Part shown: piece by piece, positions 1 through 8,423 of the stretch
Numbering within the stretch: the first letter of the stretch is position 1
Layout of the letters: each line of letters opens with the position of its first letter
Assembly: GCA_004282875.1 (NCBI GenBank)
Contig: SHLT01000002.1
Span: 29,709 to 93,708, forward strand
DNA: 64,000 nt
Direction of reading: 5' to 3'
Origin: Chromatiales bacterium
Lineage (GTDB): Bacteria > Pseudomonadota > Gammaproteobacteria > Steroidobacterales > Woeseiaceae
The notes under the pieces: model-generated
The model's input: only the letters and a program-made list of their open reading frames with translations
What the model was told of the DNA's origin: nothing
Databases searched by the model: none
Translations under genes and position numbers: made by a program

Positions 1-10
1 CAGTAATCGC

Positions 11-1048
11 ATGACTCTGGCTACGTGGAAACGGCGGGCACAACTTGGCGCGGTCGTCGTGGTCGTCGTCGCTGCGGTATTCGCGGCCGGCATAACGTTC
101 CTCTGGCGCGACCGACCGCTGCTCGCCGACGCGGGTTGGCCTGCCCCGCCTTCGCCGGACGAAAAAGGCGCCCCGGTAACGGCGACCTGGCTTGGCGTCA
201 CAACGATTCTGTTTGACGATGGCGAGACGCAGATACTGATCGACGGCTTTTTCTCGCGCCCCACACTGTGGGAATCACTGCTGCGTCGGCCGGTCGTTAA
301 CGATGCAGCGACCATCAACTTCGCGCTGCACAAATTCGACATGCGCCGGCTGGCCGCAATTATCCCGGTGCACTCGCATTTTGACCATGCAATGGATGTC
401 GGCGCGATCGCCAACCGCACCAGCGCATCGGTGCTCGGGTCCGAGTCGACCGCCAACGTCGCGCGCGGCGTGAACGTTCCCGAAGACCAGATTGTTGTCG
501 CCGACAGTGAGCAAACCTACGAGTTTGGGGCATTCCGGGTTCAGCTGCTTCCCTCCAGTCACGCCCCGATCGGCTGGGGCGGGAGCGCGCCCATGCCCGG
601 CACTATTGACGAACCCCTGGCCACGCCGCAATCCATCGACGCCTGGCGCGAGGGCGGCAGTTATTCGATTGTCGTTCAACACCCGCAGGGAACGACCCTG
701 GTCCAGGGAAGCGCCGGGTTCGTCGAGGGCGCCCTGGAGGATGTACCGGCCAATGTCGTAATGCTCAGTATCGGGGGTCTGACGACACTCGACGAAGGCT
801 TTGCCGAGCAACTCTGGCTCGAAACGGTCACTCGAACCGGGGCCACGGCGGTATACCCGATGCACTTCGACGATTTCACAAAGCCGTTTGGCGAAGTCGT
901 GGCGGCGCCCAAATTTCTCGGCAATCTGGGGAAAGCGGCGCTGTGGTTCGACACTTTTCGCCGGAAATGGGACCAGGACACGCAGATATTCCTGCCTGAG
1001 TTTGGCGAACCGATCGCGCTTTATACGCAACCCTCTTCGACGACCTGA
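11..1048 (+). CDS. Membrane-anchored MBL-fold metallo-hydrolase
   Basis: This is a metallo-beta-lactamase-fold hydrolase of 345 aa. A hydrophobic segment at about residues 12-31 should anchor it to the inner membrane with the catalytic domain outside the cytoplasm. The metal-binding signature HSHFDH is at residues 121-126, with further candidate ligands at H184 (SSHAP) and in the late YPMHFDD motif, so the site looks intact. The substrate cannot be read from the sequence. The fold covers lactonases, phosphodiesterases and NAPE-PLD-like lipases, and the overall pattern (buried GWGGS segment, MHFDD near the end) is closest to the UlaG/NAPE-PLD-like branch. It ends head-on against the GIY-YIG gene with a short overlap. 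Confidence 0.8.
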   Translation: MTLATWKRRAQLGAVVVVVVAAVFAAGITFLWRDRPLLADAGWPAPPSPDEKGAPVTATWLGVTTILFDDGETQILIDGFFSRPTLWESLLRRPVVNDAATINFALHKFDMRRLAAIIPVHSHFDHAMDVGAIANRTSASVLGSESTANVARGVNVPEDQIVVADSEQTYEFGAFRVQLLPSSHAPIGWGGSAPMPGTIDEPLATPQSIDAWREGGSYSIVVQHPQGTTLVQGSAGFVEGALEDVPANVVMLSIGGLTTLDEGFAEQLWLETVTRTGATAVYPMHFDDFTKPFGEVVAAPKFLGNLGKAALWFDTFRRKWDQDTQIFLPEFGEPIALYTQPSSTT

Positions 1049-1329
1049 ACCGGCGCCAGGTCGGCAAGGCCGCGGCGTCCCTCGATCAGGTCCAGTTTCC
1101 GTGCGCGGCTGAGCTGCTTCACGCGGTACTCTATCTGTGATGCGATCGCCCGATCGCCAACGACGCTCGAGTAGACAATCTCCAGGGGGCCACGACCGCG
1201 CAGGTACTTTGCGCCTCGAGGACCGGCCTCATGCTCGGCCAGCCGCTTCTGAACATCGGTCGCAATGCCCGTATACAGGGAGCCGTCGGCGCACTGCAGG
1301 ATATACAGGCTGAATTCGGGTCTGGTCAC
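1021..1329 (-). CDS. GIY-YIG domain protein (UPF0213/YhbQ-like)
   Basis: Small GIY-YIG nuclease-superfamily protein. Near the N-terminus it carries the two half motifs in the form LYILQC...LYTGIATD, followed by the conserved R/E-H helix (KRLAEHEAG) and the KYLRGRGPLEIVY segment typical of the short stand-alone family. The frame is open to an ATG at 1383, but that would overlap the upstream gene by 47 bases. A GTG at 1329, 7 bases after the upstream stop, gives the usual family length of about 100 aa and is preferred. It is the last gene of a minus-strand run with the 1337-1708 gene and yihG. Such proteins are presumed DNA-processing factors; the cellular role here is unknown. Confidence 0.75.
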   Translation of the reverse strand: MTRPEFSLYILQCADGSLYTGIATDVQKRLAEHEAGPRGAKYLRGRGPLEIVYSSVVGDRAIASQIEYRVKQLSRARKLDLIEGRRGLADLAPVQVVEEGCV

Positions 1330-1336
1330 CCGGCGA

Positions 1337-1708
1337 TCAGGCGTTGCCGCCAACCAGGGTGTCGCCGAGGACGCGGAACGCACCCAGCTCGATGCTGTCG
1401 AGGTTCTCTGTGGTCTCCGCCCAGGTCAGGACGATATCGCTTATGCCACCGAGCTCTTCTGCAGGCTGGCGCAAACGCAAGGTCAGCACATTGCTCGTCA
1501 ATGCGGCTTCGCGGATCAGGTTGTGTCCGCCAAACTGCTGCTCGTTGATTTCGATATAGATCGATTCGTCAAACTCTTCATCAACCGTGCGCATCAGCAG
1601 AAGATAGTCGCTGATATCGCCTACCTCGGTCGTTTTTGCGAAGAACAGCATCGTCGCATTGTCGCGGACATCGAACGCGACCGTATCGTATTGGCGGCTT
1701 TCGGTCAT
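1337..1708 (-). CDS. Hypothetical protein, possibly Imm10-like fold
   Basis: A 123-aa soluble, acidic protein with no signal peptide or membrane segment. The segment from LFFAKT through YLLLMR, YIEINEQ and a downstream glycine-rich turn (FGGHN) resembles the layout of the Imm10 immunity family, in which a short beta-rich domain carries a YLxLQR-like strand. This is a weak impression rather than an identification, and no toxin gene lies beside it. The start ATG overlaps the yihG stop by 4 bases (1705-1708), so the two are translationally coupled, and the GIY-YIG gene follows. Confidence 0.6.
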   Translation of the reverse strand: MTESRQYDTVAFDVRDNATMLFFAKTTEVGDISDYLLLMRTVDEEFDESIYIEINEQQFGGHNLIREAALTSNVLTLRLRQPAEELGGISDIVLTWAETTENLDSIELGAFRVLGDTLVGGNA

Positions 1709-2607
1709 TGAGACTCTCGGCTATCGAGAGTCTGTTGTATCAGTTCGTCCTTCTCTTGCCAAATCTCGCCGAGCCATTCCTGCACGCGGCGGCGCCATTC
1801 GCGATCATTCTCGTAATCGCCCTCGATCTGCCAGGTCTCGACCGGCCTTTCGCGCACATCGACCAGGACCTCGACATGCTCGCCACAACACATGTCCCAG
1901 AATTTTGCCGGCCCGGCAGGATAGACGAGCGTGACGTCGAGAATAGCGCCAAACAATTCACCCATGGATGACATTGCCACGGCGAAGCCACCCGCCCGGG
2001 GTCGCAACAGGTGCCGATAGGGAACCTTGTGGCGGTCGCGTTTCTCGACGCTGAAACGCGTGCCCTCGACAAAATTGATCACGGACGTCGGCGTGTGTCG
2101 AAACTTTGCGCAGGCTTTGCGCGTCGTCTCGAAATCCTTGCCCTTCATGTGTGGCTTACGCGCAAGATAGCGGGCCGAATAGCGCTTCATAAACGGCATA
2201 TCCAGTGCCCACCAGGCGATACCGAGGATGGGAAACCAGACGAGTTCCTGCTTGATGAAGAATTTCAAAAACGGAATGCGCCGGTTGAACACCTTCTGCA
2301 ACACCAGGATGTCGACCCAGGTCTGGTGATTCGACAGGACGAGATACCATTCGTCGCGACGCACAGTGTCAATGCCCGTAGCGCGCCAGTCGATAGATCC
2401 TGCCGTCGCCAAGAGCAGGGAATTCAGCGCCACCCATGCCTCACCCATACCCATGAGGATGCGCGTGATACCGCGTCGAATCACGGGCACTGGAAGCAGC
2501 AGCTTGAAGATCGCCAGCACGAAAATCGGTACGAACCAGAAGACTGTATTCAGGGTGAAGCCGCCGAACACGAGTACGCCGCGAAGATTCCGAAAAAAAG
2601 CTTTCAA
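1705..2607 (-). CDS. yihG: 1-acyl-sn-glycerol-3-phosphate acyltransferase family protein (YihG-like)
   Basis: LPLAT-family membrane acyltransferase of 300 aa, which transfers acyl chains to lysophosphatidic acid in phospholipid synthesis. The catalytic block NHQTWVDI supplies the HX4D motif (here HQTWVD) near residue 95, and FVEGTRF is the acceptor-binding motif. Two N-terminal hydrophobic stretches flank KLLLPVPVI. That motif, DMPFMKRYS and the GKDFETTRKAC region are close to Escherichia coli YihG as I recall it, so this is a YihG-type enzyme rather than the main PlsC. The start used is TTG at 2607, which gives the family N-terminus; a GTG at 2571 is the alternative. It heads a three-gene minus-strand run, divergent from the cupin gene. 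Confidence 0.88.
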   Translation of the reverse strand: MKAFFRNLRGVLVFGGFTLNTVFWFVPIFVLAIFKLLLPVPVIRRGITRILMGMGEAWVALNSLLLATAGSIDWRATGIDTVRRDEWYLVLSNHQTWVDILVLQKVFNRRIPFLKFFIKQELVWFPILGIAWWALDMPFMKRYSARYLARKPHMKGKDFETTRKACAKFRHTPTSVINFVEGTRFSVEKRDRHKVPYRHLLRPRAGGFAVAMSSMGELFGAILDVTLVYPAGPAKFWDMCCGEHVEVLVDVRERPVETWQIEGDYENDREWRRRVQEWLGEIWQEKDELIQQTLDSRESQ

Positions 2608-2653
2608 TCAGGTTTGCTCAAAACCAAAAGATTGCGCATTCTATCGCGAAGCC

Positions 2654-2986
2654 ATGACAGAACGTATAACACCAGAAAAGGCGCTGGCCGCGGTCAGGGC
2701 CTCCGATGACGGTCTCTACGGTGTCCTGCTTGAGCATGGCACCATGGAGCTCGGCTACTATCGCCCCATCGACAGCGATGAGCAAGCGCCGCACGAGCAG
2801 GATGAAATCTACGTGATTCATACGGGCAGCGGCGTATTCATCCGCGGCGACGAGCGCATCGCCTTTGCGCCGGGTGACGTCCTGTTCGTACCCGCCGGTG
2901 TCGACCACCGCTTCGTCGAGTTCAGCGATGACTTCGCCACCTGGGCGATCTTCTGGGGACCGCCGGGCGGGGAAGACCCGGCATGA
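2654..2986 (+). CDS. Cupin-domain protein
   Basis: Single-domain cupin of 110 aa. The two cupin motifs are visible: the first around HEQDEIYVIHTGSG, with metal-ligand candidates H and E, and the second around FAPGDVLFVPAGVDHRF. This is the compact cupin_2 layout. The longer frame from 2366 runs through the antisense of yihG and has a basic, non-cupin translation, so the ATG at 2654 is chosen. The stop overlaps the next ATG by 4 bases (2983-2986), so the gene is coupled to the CREST-like hydrolase. The function is unknown; small cupins serve as isomerases, dioxygenases or ligand sensors. Confidence 0.85.
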   Translation: MTERITPEKALAAVRASDDGLYGVLLEHGTMELGYYRPIDSDEQAPHEQDEIYVIHTGSGVFIRGDERIAFAPGDVLFVPAGVDHRFVEFSDDFATWAIFWGPPGGEDPA

Positions 2987-3687
2987 GTATCGTCGAGATC
3001 ATACTCAACCCGTTCGCCCAGGATCCCGCGTATCACGTATTCGCGGACAGCCGCACACTGCTCGGCATCCCGAACTTCTGGAACGTTGTTACCAATTTGC
3101 CACTCCTGGTCGTCGGGGCATGGGGGCTCATGGTCGTCGCAAGACGGCCGCAATTCGCGAAGTCGCTTCCCTATGTCTGGACCGCTTTTTTCAGTGGGCT
3201 TCTGCTCACGGCGTTCGGTTCCGGCTACTACCACCTGGGCCCCGATCACGCTTCGCTTGCTTGGGACCGGGCGGCCATGACGATCGGCTTCATGGGACTG
3301 TTCACGCTGGTCATTGGCGAATACCTGTCGGTCGCATGGGCGAATCGCCTGCTGGTTCCCTTGCTGCTAATCGGCGTGGGCAGCGTGTACTACTGGCTTT
3401 GGACGGAAGCGCGCGGCGCAGGCGACCTGCGACCGTTCGGGCTGGTCCAGTTCCTGCCGATGCTGATCGTCCCGCTGATCATGCTGCTACGACGCGGGCG
3501 CAGCGACCTCGCTCCCTGGCTCGTTGGAATGATGGTGTTCTACGCCGGCGCGAAAATCGTCGAGTACTACGATGCCCCAATTTATGCGGCCGGGCAGTTG
3601 ATGAGCGGTCACGCACTCAAACATGTCCTGGCCGCGCTGGCCGGCGCGAGCCTGTTGCTCGGGCTGCATCGGAGGCGCGATGCCTGA
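2983..3687 (+). CDS. CREST-superfamily (alkaline ceramidase-like) membrane protein
   Basis: Polytopic membrane protein of 234 aa with about seven hydrophobic segments. The motif FGSGYYHLGPDHASLAWDR, followed by MTIGFMG, and a C-terminal HALKHVLAALAG segment match the conserved Ser/His/Asp pattern of the CREST superfamily (alkaline ceramidases, PAQR receptors and related hydrolases), in which these residues form a metal-dependent amidase site. The bacterial substrate is unknown and ceramide hydrolysis should not be assumed. It is translationally coupled to the cupin gene upstream (ATGA overlap) and overlaps the GFA gene downstream by 8 bases, so the three are one operon. Confidence 0.8.
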   Translation: MSIVEIILNPFAQDPAYHVFADSRTLLGIPNFWNVVTNLPLLVVGAWGLMVVARRPQFAKSLPYVWTAFFSGLLLTAFGSGYYHLGPDHASLAWDRAAMTIGFMGLFTLVIGEYLSVAWANRLLVPLLLIGVGSVYYWLWTEARGAGDLRPFGLVQFLPMLIVPLIMLLRRGRSDLAPWLVGMMVFYAGAKIVEYYDAPIYAAGQLMSGHALKHVLAALAGASLLLGLHRRRDA

Positions 3688-4105
3688 CTACAGCGGCCAC
3701 TGCCATTGCGGTGCAATCGGCTATCGCTACCACTGTGACGAACCACCGGCTACGTGGACCATCCGTGCGTGCCAGTGCCGTTTCTGCCGGGCTCACGACG
3801 CGCTTAGCGCATCCGACCCCGCGGCCACCCTGGACTTTGAGGCCCGCGAGCCCGAATTCCTGCAGCGCTATCGGTTCGGACTGAAGACGGCGGACTTCCT
3901 GTTGTGCAGACGCTGCGGCGTGTACATCGGCGCCCTGATCGAGACCCCGAAAGGCCGCTTCGGCATTATCAACACGCACGCTCTGGCCGAGCCGCCCGCG
4001 GACCTGGCTGCGCCGCTGGCCATGCACTATGACCAGGAAGCCAAAGCGGGCCGCGTAACGCGCCGCGAGGAGCGGTGGTCGCCGGTTACGGGGGTGCCAA
4101 CGTAG
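3680..4105 (+). CDS. GFA/CENP-V-fold zinc protein
   Basis: Protein of 141 aa with the cysteine pattern of the GFA (formerly glutathione-dependent formaldehyde-activating) family: CHCG near the start, CQCRFC about 30 residues later, and CRRCG near residue 75, together binding two structural zinc ions. Bacterial family members are mostly of unknown substrate; glutathione adducts are a common suggestion. The ATG at 3680 lies inside the end of the CREST gene (stop at 3685-3687). The longer reading from 3623 would only extend into that gene, so the shorter start is used. It is the last gene of the cupin/CREST/GFA operon. Confidence 0.82.
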   Translation: MPDYSGHCHCGAIGYRYHCDEPPATWTIRACQCRFCRAHDALSASDPAATLDFEAREPEFLQRYRFGLKTADFLLCRRCGVYIGALIETPKGRFGIINTHALAEPPADLAAPLAMHYDQEAKAGRVTRREERWSPVTGVPT

Positions 4106-4218
4106 AATCCACGCTCGGCCGCCGGCCCGGTCGCCTGTCAGGGATTTCCCCAAGTAGAATCCGCTCCCGGTAGCCGTTACCATGCGGCCCGCTCTCCAAT
4201 CTCAACCGGACAACCAAG

Positions 4219-5115
4219 ATGACGACCGCCAAACGTATTGATGGCAAGGCCAAAGCCGAGCAACTCGCTGAATCCATTACTGAACAGACGGCGGCATTGC
4301 TCGCCGAACACGGCATCAAGCCCGGCCTCGCGGTCGTGATTATCGGCGAGGACCCCGCAAGCCAGGTGTATGTGCGCAACAAGAAGCGGCGCGCCGAAGC
4401 CTGCGGTTTCCACTCGATTCAACATACGCTGGCTGCGGACACCTCGCAGGACGATGTCCTTGCACTGATCGACGATCTCAATAGCGACGACGCTATCCAC
4501 GGCATTCTCGTGCAGCTGCCGCTGCCCGATCACCTCGACGAGCAGACGATTACCCAGGCCATCTCGCCCTCGAAGGATGTCGACGGCTTCCATTTCGTCA
4601 ACATCGGCAAACTTACGGCGGGGCACACGGCCGACGCCTTCGTGCCCTGCACGCCGGCCGGTTGCATCCTCATGATCGAGGACGAACTCGGCAGCGATTT
4701 TTCGGGTCTGAATGCGGTCGTCGTCGGCCGGTCGAATATCGTCGGCAAGCCCATGGGCGCCTTGCTGTTGCAGCGCAACGCGACGGTGACGATGACGCAC
4801 AGCCGCACCAAGGACCTGCCTGGCGTTGTGCGCAATGCCGATATCGTCATCGCAGCCGTCGGGCGACCGGACATGGTCAAGGCGGACTGGGTCAAACCCG
4901 GCGCCGTGATTATCGATGTCGGCATCAACCGTGTCGAAAAAGAAATCGACGGTGAGATGAAGTCAAAGTTGACGGGCGATGTCGATTACGACGACGTCTG
5001 CAGCGTCGCCGGCGCCATCACGCCCGTGCCTGGCGGCGTTGGCCCGATGACCATCACGATGCTCATGTTCAATACCCTGCGCTCGGCGCGCCTGTCGGCG
5101 GGGCTCGAAGCCTAA
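4219..5115 (+). CDS. folD: Methylenetetrahydrofolate dehydrogenase/cyclohydrolase FolD
   Basis: Bifunctional one-carbon enzyme converting 5,10-methylene-THF to 10-formyl-THF with NADP. At 298 aa it is full length. The catalytic Y-x3-K is at Y51/K55, the substrate-binding block [10 protein letters not shown] follows at about residues 94-103, and the dinucleotide motif [11 protein letters not shown] and the C-terminal [10 protein letters not shown] signature are all present. It appears monocistronic, with a 113-base leader after the GFA gene. That leader holds two copies of GTAGAATCC (4102-4110 and 4154-4162), whose TAGAAT could act as a -10 element. It is convergent with the racemase gene, the two stops overlapping. 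Confidence 0.97.
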   Translation: MTTAKRIDGKAKAEQLAESITEQTAALLAEHGIKPGLAVVIIGEDPASQVYVRNKKRRAEACGFHSIQHTLAADTSQDDVLALIDDLNSDDAIHGILVQLPLPDHLDEQTITQAISPSKDVDGFHFVNIGKLTAGHTADAFVPCTPAGCILMIEDELGSDFSGLNAVVVGRSNIVGKPMGALLLQRNATVTMTHSRTKDLPGVVRNADIVIAAVGRPDMVKADWVKPGAVIIDVGINRVEKEIDGEMKSKLTGDVDYDDVCSVAGAITPVPGGVGPMTITMLMFNTLRSARLSAGLEA

Positions 5116-6260
5116 ATCGTCCCCCGCTCGCGCAGGGACGCGATCTGCTCGGCCGAACAGCCAATCTCGCCGAGCACCATGTCCGTGTGCTGCCCGACCG
5201 TCGGCGGTCCCGACGCAATTTCCGAGCGGGTTGCACTGAAACGCGGGGCCGGGGCCGGTTGCGTCACGCCCTTGACCCGGGTGAACGTGCCCCGCGCCAC
5301 GTTGTGTGGATGCCGGGGCGCTTCGTCAAAGTCGAGCACGGGAGCGAAACAGATATCCGTGCCTTCCATCAAGTCACACCACTCGGCGCGCGTCTTCGAT
5401 TTGAAGATCTCTGTAAAACGCCGTTTGAGCGCTGGCCAGCCCTGCCTGTCGTACTGGCGCTCAAAGTCCGGGTCTTCTGCCAGTCCCAGTGTCTCCAGTA
5501 ATTCGGCATAGAACTGCGGCTCAATCGCGCCGATGGACACGAACTTCCGGTCCGCCGTTTCATAGGTGTCGTACCAGTGTGATGCGCCGTCCAGCAGGTT
5601 GTCCTGGCGCTGTGACGTCCACTGGCCATTCTGAAACAGGGCATACAGCAGCGTCGTGGCAGCGGCAGAACCGTCGCAAATCGCCGCATCCACAACCTGG
5701 CCTTTTCCTGTGTCCCGCGCGCTCAACATGCCGGCCAGCATGCCGACGGTCAGCAGCATCGAGCCGCCCGCAATATCGCCGACCAGTGTCGGCGGTACTG
5801 TCGGTGGCGAGTCTGCGCGCCCCCCGTACCAGAGGGCACCGGACAATGCGACGTAGTTGATGTCATGGCCGGCCGCCTGAGACAGCGGGCCATCCTGGCC
5901 CCAGCCCGTCATGCGCCCGTAAACCAGGGCCGGATTGTTGTCGAGGCAGACCTCGGGGCCCAGCCCGAGCCGTTCCATGACACCGGGTCGAAACGCCTCA
6001 ATGAGGCCGTCGGCATCGCGCAGCAGCCGCAACACGAGGTCTACGGCTCCATCGCTTTTGAGGTCCAATGCGATCGATCTCTTGCCCCGATTCATAATCG
6101 TTGCATTCGCATTTTCGAGCATGCCCGGTAGCCTGCTCGCATCCGCCTTGCGTTCCACGAGAACCACCTCGGCTCCCATATCGGCGAGCATCATGCCGCA
6201 CACCGGTGCCGGTCCAATGCCACCCATCTCGATAATTCGCTTGCCTGCCAGCGGTCCCAT
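5112..6260 (-). CDS. Alpha-methylacyl-CoA racemase (CaiB/BaiF family)
   Basis: Formyl-CoA-transferase-fold enzyme of 382 aa that epimerises 2-methylacyl-CoA esters, used for degrading branched chains and sterol side chains. The racemase-specific catalytic set known from mycobacterial MCR can be seen: His in GHDINY (H132), Asp in [12 protein letters not shown] and Glu in IGAIEPQFY. The N-terminal CoA-binding region is [19 protein letters not shown]. These favour racemase over CoA-transferase activity. It stands alone on the minus strand, convergent with folD and divergent from mtnA. Confidence 0.9.
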   Translation of the reverse strand: MGPLAGKRIIEMGGIGPAPVCGMMLADMGAEVVLVERKADASRLPGMLENANATIMNRGKRSIALDLKSDGAVDLVLRLLRDADGLIEAFRPGVMERLGLGPEVCLDNNPALVYGRMTGWGQDGPLSQAAGHDINYVALSGALWYGGRADSPPTVPPTLVGDIAGGSMLLTVGMLAGMLSARDTGKGQVVDAAICDGSAAATTLLYALFQNGQWTSQRQDNLLDGASHWYDTYETADRKFVSIGAIEPQFYAELLETLGLAEDPDFERQYDRQGWPALKRRFTEIFKSKTRAEWCDLMEGTDICFAPVLDFDEAPRHPHNVARGTFTRVKGVTQPAPAPRFSATRSEIASGPPTVGQHTDMVLGEIGCSAEQIASLRERGTI

Positions 6261-6335
6261 GCTTCACTCTCCTGTCTCGAGTCGTTGTACTACTCGACTC
6301 CGTTGTGCAAATCAATCTTGCTTAGGTGACAACGC

Positions 6336-7424
6336 GTGACAGCAGAAGACTTCAGAACGATCTGGCTTAAGCCTGACGACCCGGCGATCGTGCAGATCAT
6401 CGACCAGCGGCGGCTGCCTCACGAGTACACGGTGCACGACTTGCGGACATGGCAGGACGCAGCAACGGCGATTGCCGACATGTACGTCCGCGGCGCGCCC
6501 CTGATAGGCGCCACGGCGGCCTGGGGCCTCTACCTGGCGGCCCTGGAGGATGCGGATCCGGCAAACGTGCAGGCGGCGGCGAAGAGCCTGCTGCGATCCC
6601 GGCCGACAGCGGTGAACCTGCGCTGGGCGGTCGAGCGAATTTTGCGCATCGTCGCAACGCCCGGGCCGGACCTCGTGCAGCGCATTCGCGATGATGCGCA
6701 GGCGATCTGCGACGAGGACGTGGAGATCAGTCGCGGCATCGGGGAACATGGCGTCGCGTTGCTCGAGGAAATTTCAAAACGCAAGCGAGGCGGCACCGTC
6801 AACGTCCTGACACATTGCAACGCAGGCTCGCTCGCCACAATCAACTACGGCACGGCCACCGCCCCGATCTACTTTGCGCAGCGGCGCGGCATCGATGTCC
6901 ACGTATGGGTGGACGAAACCCGGCCGCGAAACCAGGGTTCGCAGCTGACCGCATGGGAACTCGCGGCCAGTGGTGTGCCGCACACGCTGGTGGTAGACAA
7001 TGCGGGCGGACACCTGATGCAGCATGACATGGTGGACATCGTCATCACCGGGACCGACAGGACGACACGCTGCGGCGATGTGGCCAACAAGATCGGCACC
7101 TACCTGAAGGCACTCGCGGCTCACGATAACGACCTCCCTTTCTATGTCGCGCTGCCGTCGACCACGATCGACTGGGACAGCCGCGACGGGATTGCCGAAA
7201 TCCCGATTGAAGAACGCGACCCGGAAGAAGTCAGCCATATTTACGGGACGCACGACGGCAAACCCATCCGCGTATGTACGACGAGCAATAACACCCCGGT
7301 CAGCAATTACGCCTTCGACGTGACCCCCGCGAGGCTCGTGACCGGCCTGATCACCGAGCGCGGCATCTGCAGTGCCTCGGAGCAAGGTCTGCTCGGGCTA
7401 TTTCCCGAGAGGCGCGGCCCGTGA
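6336..7424 (+). CDS. mtnA: S-methyl-5-thioribose-1-phosphate isomerase MtnA
   Basis: Aldose-ketose isomerase of methionine salvage, converting 5-methylthioribose-1-phosphate to the ribulose phosphate. At 362 aa it is normal length. The catalytic cysteine lies in THCNAGSLATI and the catalytic aspartate in the ITGTDRTTRCGD block; RGAPLIGATAAWG and DETRPRNQGSQLTAWEL are further family signatures. The start is GTG at 6336, supported by the Shine-Dalgarno sequence AGGTGA at 6324-6329. The stop overlaps the GTG of the aldolase gene (7421-7424), so the two proteins are translationally coupled and probably act in sequence. No mtnK, mtnP or other mtn gene is in the window. Confidence 0.95.
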   Translation: MTAEDFRTIWLKPDDPAIVQIIDQRRLPHEYTVHDLRTWQDAATAIADMYVRGAPLIGATAAWGLYLAALEDADPANVQAAAKSLLRSRPTAVNLRWAVERILRIVATPGPDLVQRIRDDAQAICDEDVEISRGIGEHGVALLEEISKRKRGGTVNVLTHCNAGSLATINYGTATAPIYFAQRRGIDVHVWVDETRPRNQGSQLTAWELAASGVPHTLVVDNAGGHLMQHDMVDIVITGTDRTTRCGDVANKIGTYLKALAAHDNDLPFYVALPSTTIDWDSRDGIAEIPIEERDPEEVSHIYGTHDGKPIRVCTTSNNTPVSNYAFDVTPARLVTGLITERGICSASEQGLLGLFPERRGP

Positions 7425-8029
7425 GCCTGGATGAAGGCTATATCAAGTACGAGAGCCACTGGACGCCCGGGCCGGCAACGCATGTGCTCGCCGCGCGGGA
7501 ACTGGAACGCTGGCGCAAGCCCTTGTACGAGGCGCAGTTGATTGGCGAATATGCCGAGCACGGTATCGGCTATGGGAACCTCAGTGTACGGCGAGGCTCC
7601 AGCGGACTGTTCCTGATCAGTGGCACCCAAACGGGTAACCTGCCGGTCACGGATGAGAGCCACTACTCACTGGTCACGGATTGCGACATTCGCGCCAACG
7701 TGGTCAGGTGCAGCGGCCCCATTCAGGCGTCGTCCGAGGCGATGACGCACGCCGCGATCTATGCCCTGGGCGACGCGATCGGCGCGGTCGTGCATGCACA
7801 CAGTCCTGATCTCTGGCGGCGCTATCTCGGCGAACTCCCCACCACGAATCCGGATGTGCCTTACGGAACCCCTGACATGGCGCAGGAACTCGACCGGCTC
7901 TACCGGATGGAGGGTCTGCGTGAATCCGGAGTGGCCGTCATGGCCGGACATGATGATGGTCTGATCAGCTTCGGAACAACCATCGAGGAAGCGGCTCAGC
8001 GGATGCTCAGCCTGCTTCGCCCGCTGTAA
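7421..8029 (+). CDS. Class II aldolase/adducin-domain protein coupled to MtnA
   Basis: Zinc aldolase-fold protein of 202 aa. The metal and catalytic residues of the FucA/RhaD fold are present: E106 in QASSE, H125 and H127 in VVHAHS, and H177 in MAGHDDG. It starts with a GTG that overlaps the mtnA stop. MtnB (methylthioribulose-1-phosphate dehydratase) has this fold, but its typical motifs are not obvious. In Rhodospirillum rubrum a class II aldolase (Ald2) cleaves the MtnA product to DHAP and an aldehyde. By context this gene should act on the MtnA product; whether it is an aldolase or a dehydratase is open. Confidence 0.82.
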   Translation: MSLDEGYIKYESHWTPGPATHVLAARELERWRKPLYEAQLIGEYAEHGIGYGNLSVRRGSSGLFLISGTQTGNLPVTDESHYSLVTDCDIRANVVRCSGPIQASSEAMTHAAIYALGDAIGAVVHAHSPDLWRRYLGELPTTNPDVPYGTPDMAQELDRLYRMEGLRESGVAVMAGHDDGLISFGTTIEEAAQRMLSLLRPL

Positions 8030-8423
8030 TCGGCACCAGGGAAAATCGAAATGTCCGGCACGCTTTGATGCCTGACGATTCCTGACCTGCTGCCAACGGC
8101 TTCCAGGTCGAACGACGAACGGCCTTCATCGCCACCTTTTCAAATTGCCTGTCGGTGCTGCGGCGAACGGCAATGCGTCGCGGATAGCCGTCACGAGAAA
8201 TATTGAAACAGACCTGGACCGTGCCTTCAACGCGGTCCCTGCGCGCAATTGGCGGATATTGGGGAACGATGGTCTGCAGCGGCACGCGATCGGTCCGGGA
8301 ATCGACCCTGGCGACACTCGCCGAGTCGTCGGCAAGGACCGGCCACACAACGGCGCACAGACAGGCAGCGCTAATCCTCAGGCTCGTCCTCACGACCTTC
8401 GTCCATGGCGCTACGGCGCTCAT
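8007..8423 (-). CDS. TonB C-terminal domain protein with signal peptide
   Basis: Small exported protein of about 138 aa. A hydrophobic export signal (SLRISAACLCAVVWPVLA) is followed by a TonB_C-like beta-alpha-beta domain recognisable by PQYPPIARRDRVEGTVQVCF, DGYPRRIAVRRS and a terminal CRTFRFSLV strand. There is no N-terminal TonB box linker or proline-rich spacer, so it is a free-standing periplasmic domain rather than a full TonB. The frame is open further upstream, but that part is antisense-like and very basic. Starts at ATG 8423 or GTG 8393 both overlap the TPR gene. The last 23 bases overlap the convergent aldolase gene. Confidence 0.72.
   Translation of the reverse strand: MSAVAPWTKVVRTSLRISAACLCAVVWPVLADDSASVARVDSRTDRVPLQTIVPQYPPIARRDRVEGTVQVCFNISRDGYPRRIAVRRSTDRQFEKVAMKAVRRSTWKPLAAGQESSGIKACRTFRFSLVPITAGEAG

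Noticed and set aside
1337-1708. Possible immunity gene (Imm10-like), hinting at a toxin system.
   Set aside because: The similarity is weak and no toxin, secretion or contact-inhibition gene is adjacent, so a defence or competition system is not claimed.
4102-4162. Two copies of GTAGAATCC upstream of folD, considered as a repeat element or folate-sensing RNA.
   Set aside because: They are short, the first overlaps the GFA stop codon, and there is no riboswitch-like structure. At most TAGAAT is a -10 element.
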